64,000 nucleotides of DNA, taken from the NCBI RefSeq assembly GCF_900096995.1, contig NZ_OANT01000008.1, positions 59,104 to 123,103 of the forward strand, written 5' to 3'. The notes under the pieces are model-generated. The model did not search any database, was not told the origin of the DNA, and saw nothing but the letters and a program-made list of their open reading frames with translations. This DNA comes from Acinetobacter puyangensis. Lineage in GTDB: Bacteria > Pseudomonadota > Gammaproteobacteria > Pseudomonadales > Moraxellaceae. This document shows, piece by piece, positions 1 to 9,125 of this stretch; the first letter of the stretch is position 1, and the number at the start of each line of letters is the position of its first letter. The position numbers were made by a program, and so were the translations under genes.

Positions 1-879
1 TCATTAAATACTGCGCAAGCGCGTAGACAAATTGATGATTGTGATTATGTGATCTTTTTGCTGGGTGGTAAATATGGTGATGTATCAGCCTCTGGCATCA
101 GTTATATGCATCTGGATTTTTTATATGCGCTGAATAAACAGAAAACGATCATTAGTTTTATCGACATTGCACCAGAGCAACGAACCGATTTGGAACCGGA
201 AACTAATCCGGAAAGCAGCAAGAAATTTATTAATTTTCGTGCCCAAATAAAAAAAGATAGTCAATATTGTATTGAATATAATGGATTATTAGATCTTGAG
301 CGTGCTGTTCGCAATACTTTTATCAAAGCGATAAAAGAAACGCCAGCATTGGGTTGGGTCAGACCAAAAGATAACGATCTACTACAAAATGAAATCCAGC
401 GCTTACGCCAGAAAATTACAAAGCTGGAACAGCACAATACCCAGACAAAATATGAAATGAGTACGTCTGTAGTGGAGCCAGCTGTAGGAAGTAGCGACGA
501 GAAAATTTTGGTGAGTTATCGTACCCATGCCTATCAGGATGGCAATTTAAAAGATATACATGCACAAAAACAAATGACTTGGGTACAGTTACTAAACATT
601 CTCGCATCGCATTTTAAACAGCCTGCACTGGAAAATAATTTCCTGCGTATCTTAAATCATTATTTAGAAAGTACTGCACTGGCCGATGCCCGTGAAATAT
701 TACCGCGTGCCCATGCCGTCGCTCGTACTCAGATTGATGCCCGTAGTTTGCAACAAATTAAGCTACAAATGAAATGGAATAACTGGATTGTACCGCAACA
801 TGATTCGGATTCGGGTAGTCGTATCTATTGGCAGTTGACGACGGAAGGACAGCGTTTCATCTCCCAGAAAAAAGCCTGA
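1..879 (+). CDS. DUF4062 domain protein, 5' end cut off by the window
   Basis: The frame is open from base 1, so the gene begins outside the window; a GTG at 49 is internal, not the start. The visible part begins with the end of a DUF4062 domain (a short run with IDDCDYVIFLLGGKYG and GISYMHLDF, typical of that family's strand-turn core). A short coiled stretch (about codons 125-150, LQNEIQRLRQKITKLEQHN) and a C-terminal part resembling a winged-helix fold follow. DUF4062 proteins are often found in accessory and defence-related loci, but the function is unknown. It stands alone here; hemH follows after 100 bp. Confidence 0.75.
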   Translation, partial: SLNTAQARRQIDDCDYVIFLLGGKYGDVSASGISYMHLDFLYALNKQKTIISFIDIAPEQRTDLEPETNPESSKKFINFRAQIKKDSQYCIEYNGLLDLERAVRNTFIKAIKETPALGWVRPKDNDLLQNEIQRLRQKITKLEQHNTQTKYEMSTSVVEPAVGSSDEKILVSYRTHAYQDGNLKDIHAQKQMTWVQLLNILASHFKQPALENNFLRILNHYLESTALADAREILPRAHAVARTQIDARSLQQIKLQMKWNNWIVPQHDSDSGSRIYWQLTTEGQRFISQKKA

Positions 880-979
880 GTGATGTGTTTTGCGGCTTGA
901 AACAGGCGTCTAGAAATTGTATTTTGCTTGTGGACAAAACCTGTTAAGGTAGTGATAAATATCTTTTAGAGATCGTGGT

Positions 980-1987
980 ATGCCTAAACCTAGAGTTGCT
1001 ATTATTATGGCAAATTTGGGAACGCCTGATGCACCGACAGCAGATGCAGTTCGTCGTTTTTTAAAGCAATTTTTATCTGATCAACGGGTGATTGAAATTC
1101 CTCGTCTGATTTGGCAAGTTATCCTGCATTTATTTGTTTTACCTTTTCGTCCAAAGCGTGTTGCCCATGCCTACGCGAGTATTTGGCAAGAGGATTCGCC
1201 TATGCGTTCGATTTTAATGAACAAGGTGAAGGTGGTACAACAACAGTTAAGTCAGGAATATCCGGATCTGGACATCGAAGTTATTCCAGCCATGACCTAT
1301 GGCAATCCCGGTATTCAGCAAGTGCTTGATCGTCTGGCGGGACAGCCCGTCGATCAGATTATCCTGCTGCCGCTTTTTCCGCAATATTCTGCGACTTCGA
1401 CTGCACCATTATATGATGCCTTAGCAAAATGGATTCCGAACCAACGCAATCTGCCGGGATTAAGTATTATTCGGGATTATTATGCCCATCCGGAATATAT
1501 TGATGCACTGGCAAAAAGTGTACGCGATTATCAGCAGCAATATGGTGTGGCTGAAAAGTTATTGATGTCATTTCATGGTATCCCGCAACCGTATGCCGAT
1601 AAAGGTGATCCCTATCCACAGCGATGTCGTCAGACAGCCGAACGTGTGGCGAAAGCATTAAATTTAAGCGATGAGCAGTGGGCGATAAGTTTTCAGTCCC
1701 GTTTTGGCAAACAGGAATGGGTGAAACCCTATACCAGTGAGCTATTGGCAGAATGGGCCAGACAAGGGGTGAAATCTGTACAGGTCATCAGTCCGGCATT
1801 TTCTGCTGATTGTCTGGAAACATTGGAAGAGTTGGCAATTGAGAATAAACAGATTTTTTTAAATGCGGGTGGACAGAACTATACTTATATCGCAGCATTA
1901 AATGAACAACCAGAACACATTTCGTTATTTATGAGTTTATTACGGGCCCAGTTAAATATGGTGTCATATCATTTTGCGCAATCCTGA
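980..1987 (+). CDS. hemH: Ferrochelatase
   Basis: Inserts Fe2+ into protoporphyrin IX, the last step of protoheme synthesis. The 335-aa length fits bacterial HemH. The N-terminus has the family signature [13 protein letters not shown]. The catalytic region [16 protein letters not shown] (around residue 195) holds the conserved metal-binding His, and [16 protein letters not shown] near the C-terminus carries the conserved Glu. Frame and length support the ATG at 980. The stop overlaps the ribosome-binding site of the next gene, so the two are probably co-transcribed. Confidence 0.96.
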   Translation: MPKPRVAIIMANLGTPDAPTADAVRRFLKQFLSDQRVIEIPRLIWQVILHLFVLPFRPKRVAHAYASIWQEDSPMRSILMNKVKVVQQQLSQEYPDLDIEVIPAMTYGNPGIQQVLDRLAGQPVDQIILLPLFPQYSATSTAPLYDALAKWIPNQRNLPGLSIIRDYYAHPEYIDALAKSVRDYQQQYGVAEKLLMSFHGIPQPYADKGDPYPQRCRQTAERVAKALNLSDEQWAISFQSRFGKQEWVKPYTSELLAEWARQGVKSVQVISPAFSADCLETLEELAIENKQIFLNAGGQNYTYIAALNEQPEHISLFMSLLRAQLNMVSYHFAQS

Positions 1988-1996
1988 GGAGATCCC

Positions 1997-2641
1997 ATGT
2001 TACGTTGCCAGATTGTTCCTGTCACTGCATTCGCACAAAATTGCAGCATTGTTTGGGATGATGACAGTATGGACGCTGTATTGATTGATGCAGGTGGTGA
2101 ACCGGAAAAACTGCAACAGGCTGTACGAGATTTAGGCGTAAATGTGAAGGCCTTATGGATTACCCATGGTCATCTGGATCATATCGGGGCTGTAGGTACC
2201 TTGGCCAAAGCCTATGCTGTGCCAGTGATTGGGCCACAAAAAGAAGACCAATTCTGGGTGGATAGCCTACAGGAAGTTTGTCGGAATTACGGTTTTCCAG
2301 TGCCTGAACCCGTTCATATTGATCAATGGTTAGAAGGCGGCGAAATTTTAAAGCTGGGGAATTATGAATTTGAAGTGCGTTATACGCCAGGCCATACCCC
2401 GGGACATGTGGTGTTTTACTGCAAGCAGATGAATATTCTCTGGACTGGTGATGTGTTATTTAAGGGATCAATTGGGCGCACTGATTTTCCACGTGGCGAT
2501 TTTGATACCTTGATTGATTCGATTAAAACCCAGTTATTTACCTTGCCAGACGATACACAGTTTATTTCAGGTCATGGGGCAATCAGCAGTATCGGTCAGG
2601 AAAAACAATTCAATCCCTTTGTTTCTGGAAAAGCTGGCTAA
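1997..2641 (+). CDS. MBL-fold hydrolase, glyoxalase II-like (YcbL type)
   Basis: A 214-aa metallo-beta-lactamase-fold hydrolase. It has the zinc motif THGHLDHIG (HxHxDH, about residue 55), a second metal His in YTPGHTPGHVVFY, the metal Asp in WTGDVLFKGSIGRTDFP, and the C-terminal His in SGHGAIS. Short, single-domain members of this group (YcbL/GloC type) hydrolyse S-lactoylglutathione or other thioesters. GAGGAG lies 5-10 bases before the ATG and overlaps the hemH stop, so translation is probably coupled to hemH. The exact substrate is not visible in the sequence. Confidence 0.9.
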   Translation: MLRCQIVPVTAFAQNCSIVWDDDSMDAVLIDAGGEPEKLQQAVRDLGVNVKALWITHGHLDHIGAVGTLAKAYAVPVIGPQKEDQFWVDSLQEVCRNYGFPVPEPVHIDQWLEGGEILKLGNYEFEVRYTPGHTPGHVVFYCKQMNILWTGDVLFKGSIGRTDFPRGDFDTLIDSIKTQLFTLPDDTQFISGHGAISSIGQEKQFNPFVSGKAG

Positions 2642-2655
2642 ATCAAGAATGCTGA

Positions 2656-4395
2656 TTATGCGAGATAAAGCCAATTTTGATTGAAAATTTTGATATCAAA
2701 GTCCAGACTATTACATATCTCTTGCAGATTAAATTGATTTTTGTCTTCTGGTAATTGTATTAGGATAGGTAAGCGTGATACACCATTATCCCCAGTTGGA
2801 AATGCATAATGGCGTTCTTGTTGATTAATAGAAATGAATGATTCAAATTCTAGATAAACTGAAAGGTTTGGAAAAACCTTTGGAACTCTAATAATATCTA
2901 AATAAGCAGCATTTTTTATTTCATTCATTTTGGCTCTTAAACGTGCATCTTTTGTCAATAGGGTTTGCTTTTTATTGAAAAAACTTTTCAAAAAAGATTG
3001 TTCTCTATCTTCAATTAGCCTTTTATTTTCTTTTATTTCTAATAGTATCTCCCTATATTCTTTGAGGGCAGACTTACTGATTTGTTTTAATTGAAGGACG
3101 GGTTCAAGCATTTTCTGACTTTTTTGTTCCCATTCTTCAGATGACATCATGACAAAAATATTTTGACGACGTTTTTTTAATAAAATTAAATAAGCACTTA
3201 AGCGACTTTCTAAAAAATGAGCCTGCTTATTGAATATTATCCCAGGTTGAGATTGGAAATCATGGAAATAACTTAGGATATCACTCATAATTTTTTTAAT
3301 ACTGATATATAAATAATTATATTCATCCGAGTGATTAATCTGTTTTTTTAAAGCAAATGTCAAAGGCTCTAATATATGAATAACAAGTTTATGTTCAAAA
3401 TCTAGCAGTTTTTGTTGAATGAGCTTATCTAATGTTAGATGTGTTGCATCCAGGGTTTCAAATAAAAATACTAAAAGTTGTTCACTATTATATAGTTCAA
3501 CTTTTTCCACCAATTGGGTTATAGATAAATTTACATGTTTTTCAATACTAATAATTTTATTAATTTGTAGTTCGAACTGTTCTCGATGATATGAATTACT
3601 AATTAAATCTAGATTCAGAGCTACACCATGAAAATAAACTTTATCGGTATTTAAAAAGCTTTCTTCTTGCAAAAAGCGACGAATGGAAAAGAAATTATTA
3701 TGTAACGTATTGGTTGGCGCAAGTGCAAAAATATACTTTGATGTCTTAATAATCTCCAGCTGACGTATATGTTGCTGCTGTCTTAAAAAATCTCGGAGTA
3801 AAGGATCTGTGTGTTGAGCGAGTTGTCTTGGTGGCATGGTTTTAAACCAGTAGCCTAATAATTTTTGTTTGAGAAAAACTTCTATAATAAATACCTTAAT
3901 GGCATCTGTGGTCAAATTTCGAGTATTGGGTGTGAGTTCAATCTCTTTTTTTGCAAATATTATATCGGCACACGTATAAATAAAGTCTTTACGGATTGAT
4001 TGTTTTATTTTTTGTAAACTTAAATCTTCTTGAATATCAATCTCATCAATCTGAATTAGCATACTTTCCAGATAATCTGCAATTTGAAAAGCATTATTAT
4101 ACTTTTTCAATTGTTCAAGAGAGTTGAGTATCCTCAGGGCAAAATTTTTTATATTGATGTCTTGCAGATGATCAATTGTTTTAAGAATAGAAATTTTGTT
4201 TTTATAAACAAAAGTATCGTCTTTTTTATTCCATTCAATACCTTTTGAGCGCAAGATCTGTTGATATATATTTTCTTTATCTTGTTGATTTATAGTGACG
4301 AAAATATCTTGGAGTGAAAGTTTCCAGTAAAGGTCTAAATGAGGATCAATTTGTGAAATTTGTTCTCTTAATTGATAAGGAATATAGTCGCTCAT
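2656..4395 (-). CDS. Hypothetical protein, 579 aa, AT-rich
   Basis: I do not recognise a family. The protein is largely charged and helical. A predicted coiled-coil or helical stretch lies around residues 400-490 (EEWEQKSQKMLEPVLQLKQI, then many K/E/R). The last 100 residues look like a small globular domain (FPNLSVYLEFESF, RLPILIQLPEDK). There is no signal peptide or membrane segment. The coding strand is clearly more AT-rich than the flanking hemH and trmB genes, suggesting acquisition. It converges on the MBL hydrolase with only 14 bp between them. The ATG at 4395 is the first in frame. Confidence 0.7.
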   Translation of the reverse strand: MSDYIPYQLREQISQIDPHLDLYWKLSLQDIFVTINQQDKENIYQQILRSKGIEWNKKDDTFVYKNKISILKTIDHLQDINIKNFALRILNSLEQLKKYNNAFQIADYLESMLIQIDEIDIQEDLSLQKIKQSIRKDFIYTCADIIFAKKEIELTPNTRNLTTDAIKVFIIEVFLKQKLLGYWFKTMPPRQLAQHTDPLLRDFLRQQQHIRQLEIIKTSKYIFALAPTNTLHNNFFSIRRFLQEESFLNTDKVYFHGVALNLDLISNSYHREQFELQINKIISIEKHVNLSITQLVEKVELYNSEQLLVFLFETLDATHLTLDKLIQQKLLDFEHKLVIHILEPLTFALKKQINHSDEYNYLYISIKKIMSDILSYFHDFQSQPGIIFNKQAHFLESRLSAYLILLKKRRQNIFVMMSSEEWEQKSQKMLEPVLQLKQISKSALKEYREILLEIKENKRLIEDREQSFLKSFFNKKQTLLTKDARLRAKMNEIKNAAYLDIIRVPKVFPNLSVYLEFESFISINQQERHYAFPTGDNGVSRLPILIQLPEDKNQFNLQEICNSLDFDIKIFNQNWLYLA

Positions 4396-4506
4396 TTTTT
4401 ACTCAATTTATGAATTTAATTGACAACGATTTAATATTTTTTAAACTGACATAAATTTACGCTTAATATTAGGTAAATTATTCTATCTTTTGGATAGAAG
4501 ACTAAA

Positions 4507-4701
4507 TTAGTCTTGGTCATACTCTGGAGTATCGTTGGACTTTGCGTCTTGTGTGGGAACACGATATTCTTCATTTGCCCAGGCACCGAGATCAATCATC
4601 TTACAACGTTCTGAACAAAATGGACGAAATGGATTGTCTGTCCACTGGCTTGGCTTGCCACAGCGAGGACAGGGGAAGATTTTAATAGCAGCTGTTACCA
4701 T
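4507..4701 (-). CDS. yacG: DNA gyrase inhibitor YacG (zinc-finger)
   Basis: A 64-aa zinc-binding protein with the family pattern [10 protein letters not shown]...[24 protein letters not shown] (CxxC...CxxxC). YacG family members bind one Zn and the GyrB subunit. The open frame extends upstream to 5028, but the conserved protein begins [15 protein letters not shown], giving a start at 4701. The upstream extension only mirrors the opposite-strand methyltransferase. The gene is divergent from trmB, 89 bp away. Confidence 0.93.
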   Translation of the reverse strand: MVTAAIKIFPCPRCGKPSQWTDNPFRPFCSERCKMIDLGAWANEEYRVPTQDAKSNDTPEYDQD

Positions 4702-4790
4702 GGTCAAATCATTCTTTCTTTGATAAACACAGACAAATTGTAACGTAATTGTTAGACTTGTAGGTGAAATTCTTGTGTCTGCATGTATGT

Positions 4791-5426
4791 ATGTCTTATC
4801 CAAATATTCGTCCGTTTCAATACCAATACTTAAAAGCGCCTCGTGATTTTCAGGCCATTGAAAATAGTTCAATTTGTCTGGAGATTGGTGCCGGTAAAGG
4901 TAAACATGCCTGTTTATTTGCTGTTGCAAATCCTGATCGACATTTGATTGCGATTGAACGCACCCGGGATAAATTTCAGGCCATGCAGAAGCTGCATCAA
5001 TCACTGGCGCTGCACAATATATTACCAATCCATGCAGATGCTATTCCCTGGGTGGTGCATGCGCTTTATCCACAGCAAGTTGAACAATTATTGATACTTT
5101 ATCCGAATCCGGAACCGCATAATCCAACACAGCGCTGGCTGAATATGCCTTTTTTTGAATATCTACTTTCCAGAGTAAAATCGGGTGCGACCATTACCTT
5201 GGCAAGTAATATCGAGGATTATATTCATGAGGCAGAGCAGCAGTTAAAGCAAGTCTGGCATTTGCCCTATCAAAAAGAAAAGATTGCTGCGGATTCGGCA
5301 CGTACTCATTTTGAAGTGAAATATTTGCAACGCGGTGAATTATGCCAACAATTAATTATCACCAAACCTGAAGGATATCAGACCCGATTTGATCAGGTCT
5401 TGCCACGTTGCGGGCAGGATCAATGA
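4791..5426 (+). CDS. trmB: TrmB-type tRNA (guanine-N7) methyltransferase family protein
   Basis: A 211-aa SAM-dependent methyltransferase resembling the TrmB/PF02390 family. Motif I is [20 protein letters not shown]. The equivalent of the TrmB FPDPWxKxRH motif is [15 protein letters not shown], and the C-terminal [14 protein letters not shown] matches the family's T-x-F-E/R-x-KF-x-R-G end. The altered PDPW motif makes it a divergent paralogue rather than a textbook TrmB, so the substrate is uncertain. The ATG at 4791 ([10 protein letters not shown]) is preferred to the in-frame ATG at 4764. The stop overlaps the next start (ATGA). Confidence 0.7.
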   Translation: MSYPNIRPFQYQYLKAPRDFQAIENSSICLEIGAGKGKHACLFAVANPDRHLIAIERTRDKFQAMQKLHQSLALHNILPIHADAIPWVVHALYPQQVEQLLILYPNPEPHNPTQRWLNMPFFEYLLSRVKSGATITLASNIEDYIHEAEQQLKQVWHLPYQKEKIAADSARTHFEVKYLQRGELCQQLIITKPEGYQTRFDQVLPRCGQDQ

Positions 5427-6625
5427 AAGCAAGAGTGGTCATCATTGGCGCAGGTCCGGCAGGTCTGGCCTGTGCAGAAATTTTATCGGAATATGGTCTG
5501 TATGATATTGCTATATATGAACAGAAACCGTCCGCAGCACGCAAATTCTTGATGGCAGGAAAAACAGGTTTAAATATTAGCCATCATGAACCCTTTGAGG
5601 ATTTTATCACGCGTTATGATCATGCCGATTGGTTATACCCGATCATTGAAAAATTTGATGCAAATGCGATTCAGATGTGGATGCAGGATTTGGGAATTTC
5701 TTCGTATGTGGGCAGTTCAGGACGTATCTTTCCCAATGAAATGAAAGCAGCACCTTTGTTGCGTGCATGGCTAAAACGCTTGCAACAGCGTGGTGTCAGC
5801 TTTTTCTACCGTCATCAGTGCCTTGCCATAGAACAGCAAAAACTGACTTTGCTTGATCTTAAACATGATCAAACGGTGCAAACTCATGCTGATGCAATCG
5901 TACTAGCGTGTGGTGCGGTATCCTGGCCGCAACTGGGCAGTGATGGCAAATGGCAAGGCTGGTTGCAATCTTCTTTAATTATGCCATTTCAGGCCAGTAA
6001 TGTTGGGGTGCTGGTCGATTGGTCATCTTATATGGCTGATTATTTTGGACAGCCGTTAAAACGGATTCGCGCGTGGATAGATGGAGAAAATCCACAGTTC
6101 GGTGAAATGGTGATTAGTCATTATGGACTGGAAGGCGGGTTGGTTTATCGTTGTAATCGTGCCTTAAGAGCGCAGTTACAGCGGCAGGGTGAGGTGGCAG
6201 AATTATGTCTGGATTTATTACCAGATTTGAGCTTAGACCAGATTGTATATAAATTACAACAAGGCAAAAAACAGTCCTTAAATACTTTATGGCAAAAGAT
6301 CGGTCTGGATAAAACCAAAATTGCCTTGATTCGTGATGTGGTGCCTAAACAGGACTGGACTGATCATAAAAAAATGGCACAGCATATTAAACAGCTGGTG
6401 ATATCCGTGCGGGGCTTTCGCCCGATTGAAGAAGCGATTAGCTGTGCTGGTGGGATTAAGCTTGATGTGTTGGATGAAAATTTAATGATCATTGGTCGGC
6501 AAAGCATTTTTGCCTGTGGTGAGATGCTGGATTGGGATGCGCCAACTGGTGGTTATTTATTGAATGCATGTCTGGCAACGGGGCGGCGGGCAGGTGATGG
6601 TGTACATCGGTTTTTAACGCGTTGA
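5423..6625 (+). CDS. NAD(P)/FAD-dependent oxidoreductase, HI0933/YhiN-type flavoprotein
   Basis: A 400-aa flavoprotein. The N-terminal Rossmann motif is VVIIGAGPAGLACAEILSEYG (GxGxxG). The family motif MAGKTGLNISHHEP follows at about residue 45. The C-terminal FAD-contact region is FACGEMLDWDAPTGGYLLNACLATGRRAG. These match the TIGR03862/HI0933-like group, whose reaction is unknown. The ATG at 5423 overlaps the TGA of the methyltransferase (ATGA), a strong sign of translational coupling; the TTG at 5408 is not needed. Confidence 0.88.
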   Translation: MKARVVIIGAGPAGLACAEILSEYGLYDIAIYEQKPSAARKFLMAGKTGLNISHHEPFEDFITRYDHADWLYPIIEKFDANAIQMWMQDLGISSYVGSSGRIFPNEMKAAPLLRAWLKRLQQRGVSFFYRHQCLAIEQQKLTLLDLKHDQTVQTHADAIVLACGAVSWPQLGSDGKWQGWLQSSLIMPFQASNVGVLVDWSSYMADYFGQPLKRIRAWIDGENPQFGEMVISHYGLEGGLVYRCNRALRAQLQRQGEVAELCLDLLPDLSLDQIVYKLQQGKKQSLNTLWQKIGLDKTKIALIRDVVPKQDWTDHKKMAQHIKQLVISVRGFRPIEEAISCAGGIKLDVLDENLMIIGRQSIFACGEMLDWDAPTGGYLLNACLATGRRAGDGVHRFLTR

Positions 6626-6775
6626 TCCTGAAATTTTGCTTTGTTGAAGTTTATTTAAAATTCATGTTTTTGTCGGAAATTTATGTTTAAGTGAAGAATA
6701 AATCATTCATATTCGACATGACACTACAGTCATAATACATATGAGATTATTTCTAAATCATTAGGACGATTAATC

Positions 6776-7711
6776 ATGACAAAAGCACTGCAATTCTCTA
6801 AATTAATTTTTGGTGCCAATGTATTTGGCTGGACTGTTGATCAGGCAGAATCCTTTAATCTGCTGGATTATGCACTTGAGCACGGGATCAGCAGCATTGA
6901 TACAGCGGATATGTATTCGGTCTGGGTACCCGGGCATCAGGGTGGAGAATCCGAACGTATTATTGGACAGTGGCTTAAACAAACCCCGTCGAATCGGGAC
7001 AAAATCACCTTAATCACCAAAGTTGGCATGAAAATGTCGGATACGCAACAAGGTCTATCTAAAAAGTACATTAAACAGGCCATCGAAGATTCGTTAAAGC
7101 GTTTAAATACCGATTATGTCGATGTATATTTAAGTCATTGTGCGGATGAACATACCCCGATCGAAGAAACATTATCAGCTTATGCCGAGCTTTTACAGGA
7201 AGGCAAAGTTTTAAATATTGGTGCATCTAATTATTCAGGCGCACAACTTTTGCAGGCATTGCACACCAGTGCCGAAAAAGGATTGCCACAATATAGCGTA
7301 TTTGAACCTGAATATAGTTTGGTCGATCGTGAGCAATATGAAACCGAATATCAGCCAGTCTGTGAAAGCCATGATTTAAAAGTTATTACCTATTTTAGTC
7401 TGGCATCGGGCTTCTTAACCGGTAAATATCGCACGCTGGCAGATGTGGAAAAATCTTCCCGTAAAGACATGGTGCTTAAATATTTTAATGAACGTGGCTT
7501 AAATATACTCACGACTTTGGATCAACTGGCTGCCAAGTATCACGCAGAAGTATCAGAAGTTGCTTTAGCCTGGACCATGGCCCACCCAAGCATTACTGCC
7601 CCTATTGCTTCGGCAACGTCTATCCAGCAATTGGCATCTTTGGTCAACGCTACGCAGTTGACTCTGGAAGATGAGGATATCGCTTTATTAACACAGGTTA
7701 GTCAGTACTAA
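6776..7711 (+). CDS. Aldo/keto reductase
   Basis: A 311-aa NADPH-dependent aldo/keto reductase. Visible signatures are GISSIDTADMYSVW (catalytic Asp and Tyr), LITKVGMKM (catalytic Lys), VDVYLSHCADEHTPIEET (His-containing strand) and the C-terminal cofactor-binding stretch ITAPIASATSIQQL. AGGA lies about 10 bases before the ATG. The gene is monocistronic and ends at a perfect 10-bp hairpin. The substrate cannot be told. Confidence 0.9.
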   Translation: MTKALQFSKLIFGANVFGWTVDQAESFNLLDYALEHGISSIDTADMYSVWVPGHQGGESERIIGQWLKQTPSNRDKITLITKVGMKMSDTQQGLSKKYIKQAIEDSLKRLNTDYVDVYLSHCADEHTPIEETLSAYAELLQEGKVLNIGASNYSGAQLLQALHTSAEKGLPQYSVFEPEYSLVDREQYETEYQPVCESHDLKVITYFSLASGFLTGKYRTLADVEKSSRKDMVLKYFNERGLNILTTLDQLAAKYHAEVSEVALAWTMAHPSITAPIASATSIQQLASLVNATQLTLEDEDIALLTQVSQY

Positions 7712-7726
7712 ATGATAGAACTTTGG

Positions 7727-7765
7727 GACTTGGCAATGATTGCCAAGTCTGCTTGATTTTTATTT
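7727..7765. terminator. Hairpin between convergent genes
   Basis: Perfect 10-bp inverted repeat GACTTGGCAA-tga-TTGCCAAGTC at 7727-7749, followed by a T-rich stretch. It lies between the aldo/keto reductase (+) and hopJ-like gene (-) and probably terminates the former. Confidence 0.7.
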
Positions 7766-8092
7766 AGCAGTTAATGCTGTACCTTCAAAACGCACGCCTT
7801 CCCAGCCATTTTCAATAAATTGACGAATATTTTGGTGATCTGTACCATTCGGTGTATCCAGAACGGCCTGATAATGCTCGGCAAATAAACTTAAGGTTTG
7901 AGCCTGATCTAAGCCATTTAATTTTGCAAAGCTGAATACTTTGGCGCTGCCTTGATTCTGGTCTGCTGCATTATGTTGTTCACCGTTTGTAAATGCGGTT
8001 GGGGTATGTGTATAACGTGCATCAATATAAGCAATAACATCGTTAAAATTGAATGTACCTGATTGAAGTTGCTGTAATAAATCTTGAGCCAT
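7760..8092 (-). CDS. HopJ family protein
   Basis: A 110-aa protein of the HopJ family (PF08888). The N-terminal repeat-like start is LLQQLQSGTFNFNDVIAYID. The middle motif YTHTPTAFTNGEQHNAADQNQGSAKVFSFA and C-terminal IRQFIENGWEGVRFEG are typical. The family name comes from a Pseudomonas type III effector list, but these short proteins are widespread in bacteria without type III secretion and the role is unknown. The start is placed at MAQDLLQQL (8092); the open frame extends further but not in conserved sequence. Confidence 0.88.
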   Translation of the reverse strand: MAQDLLQQLQSGTFNFNDVIAYIDARYTHTPTAFTNGEQHNAADQNQGSAKVFSFAKLNGLDQAQTLSLFAEHYQAVLDTPNGTDHQNIRQFIENGWEGVRFEGTALTAK

Positions 8093-8252
8093 TGTGCTAT
8101 TCCATGTAAAAAATTGACAAAAGAGTAGCAAGTAACCATCAAAAGAACAATCTGCTATCAACCAGCCTAACATTTAAAACACGATTTTAGTTTGCAAGAT
8201 GGATTTAGCCTGCCGTATAGTGAGTGAAAACAAAACAATATATGGATGTGAA

Positions 8253-9011
8253 ATGAAGAAGAAAACAGTGTTGATTACAGGTGCTTCAAGTGGATTGGGT
8301 GAAGCATTTGCAAAATATTGTGCCAAACAGGGATGTCATTTGGCCTTGGTCGCGCGTCGTCTGGAACGTCTGGAGCAACTGGCAGAGCAGTTACGTGAAC
8401 AATATGCGGTTCAGGTCGAAGTCGCACAGCTTGATGTTACCGAGCATGACAAAATTCTACCTATTTTTATCGGCCTAAGTGATTTATTGGGACAGATCGA
8501 TATTGTCGTGATCAATGCCGGCATTAGCAAAGTTCGTCATCTTGGTGATGATCGTCTGGATAAGGACATTGAGGTGTTGAATACCAATCTGATCGCTGCC
8601 ATTGCCTGTTCTGATGCTGCACAGAAAATGTTTAGAATTCAAGGTCAGCCGGGTCATATTGTGGCAATTTCCTCTTATAGTGCGTTTATCGGCTTGCCAC
8701 AGGCTGCGGCTTATTCGGCCAGTAAGGCCGCATTGGCAACATATTTTAATGCCATTCGCACGGGGTTGAGCAAACGGGGAATTGCTGTGACGGTTGTCTA
8801 TCCGGGTTTTGTCCAGACCGAACTATTACATGGTTTTAATCCGCAACTGCCTATTGTGGCGCAGCCTGAGGCTGTGGCACAGCAGATTTATACGGCCATC
8901 ATCAAGCAAAAAGCAGAGGCCATTGTGCCACCATTGCCATGGAAAGTTTTATATGGTTTGCAGCAAGTGACGCCGAAACCTGTATTGCGCTGGATCACAC
9001 AATTATTATAA
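8253..9011 (+). CDS. SDR-family oxidoreductase
   Basis: A 252-aa classical short-chain dehydrogenase/reductase. It has the cofactor motif TGASSGLGEAFAKYC (TGxxxGxG), the structural NAG motif in VVINAGISKV, catalytic Ser in AISSYSAFIG, and YSASKAAL with the YxxxK pair. An Arg pair in ALVARRLERL after strand 2 suggests NADP preference. The start is placed at MKKKTVLITG (8253), since family members begin directly at the Rossmann strand. The C-terminus has a hydrophobic helix. The substrate is unknown. Confidence 0.9.
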   Translation: MKKKTVLITGASSGLGEAFAKYCAKQGCHLALVARRLERLEQLAEQLREQYAVQVEVAQLDVTEHDKILPIFIGLSDLLGQIDIVVINAGISKVRHLGDDRLDKDIEVLNTNLIAAIACSDAAQKMFRIQGQPGHIVAISSYSAFIGLPQAAAYSASKAALATYFNAIRTGLSKRGIAVTVVYPGFVQTELLHGFNPQLPIVAQPEAVAQQIYTAIIKQKAEAIVPPLPWKVLYGLQQVTPKPVLRWITQLL

Positions 9012-9125
9012 CAATTTATGATTTAACGTAGGATTTTAAAGTGTCAAGGTTGAGCAAAGGTGCGTGGCAAAGTAGAATAAATCTCAATTTCATCAATTAT
9101 TTTTTAAGTATTGGAACACATTGTT

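Noticed and set aside
4507..5028. 173-aa open frame on the minus strand as one gene
   Set aside because: Only the last 64 residues are YacG; the upstream part is the reverse of the methyltransferase gene.
7760..8092. Type III effector implied by the HopJ name
   Set aside because: No type III secretion genes or secretion signal; the family is widespread in bacteria lacking the system.
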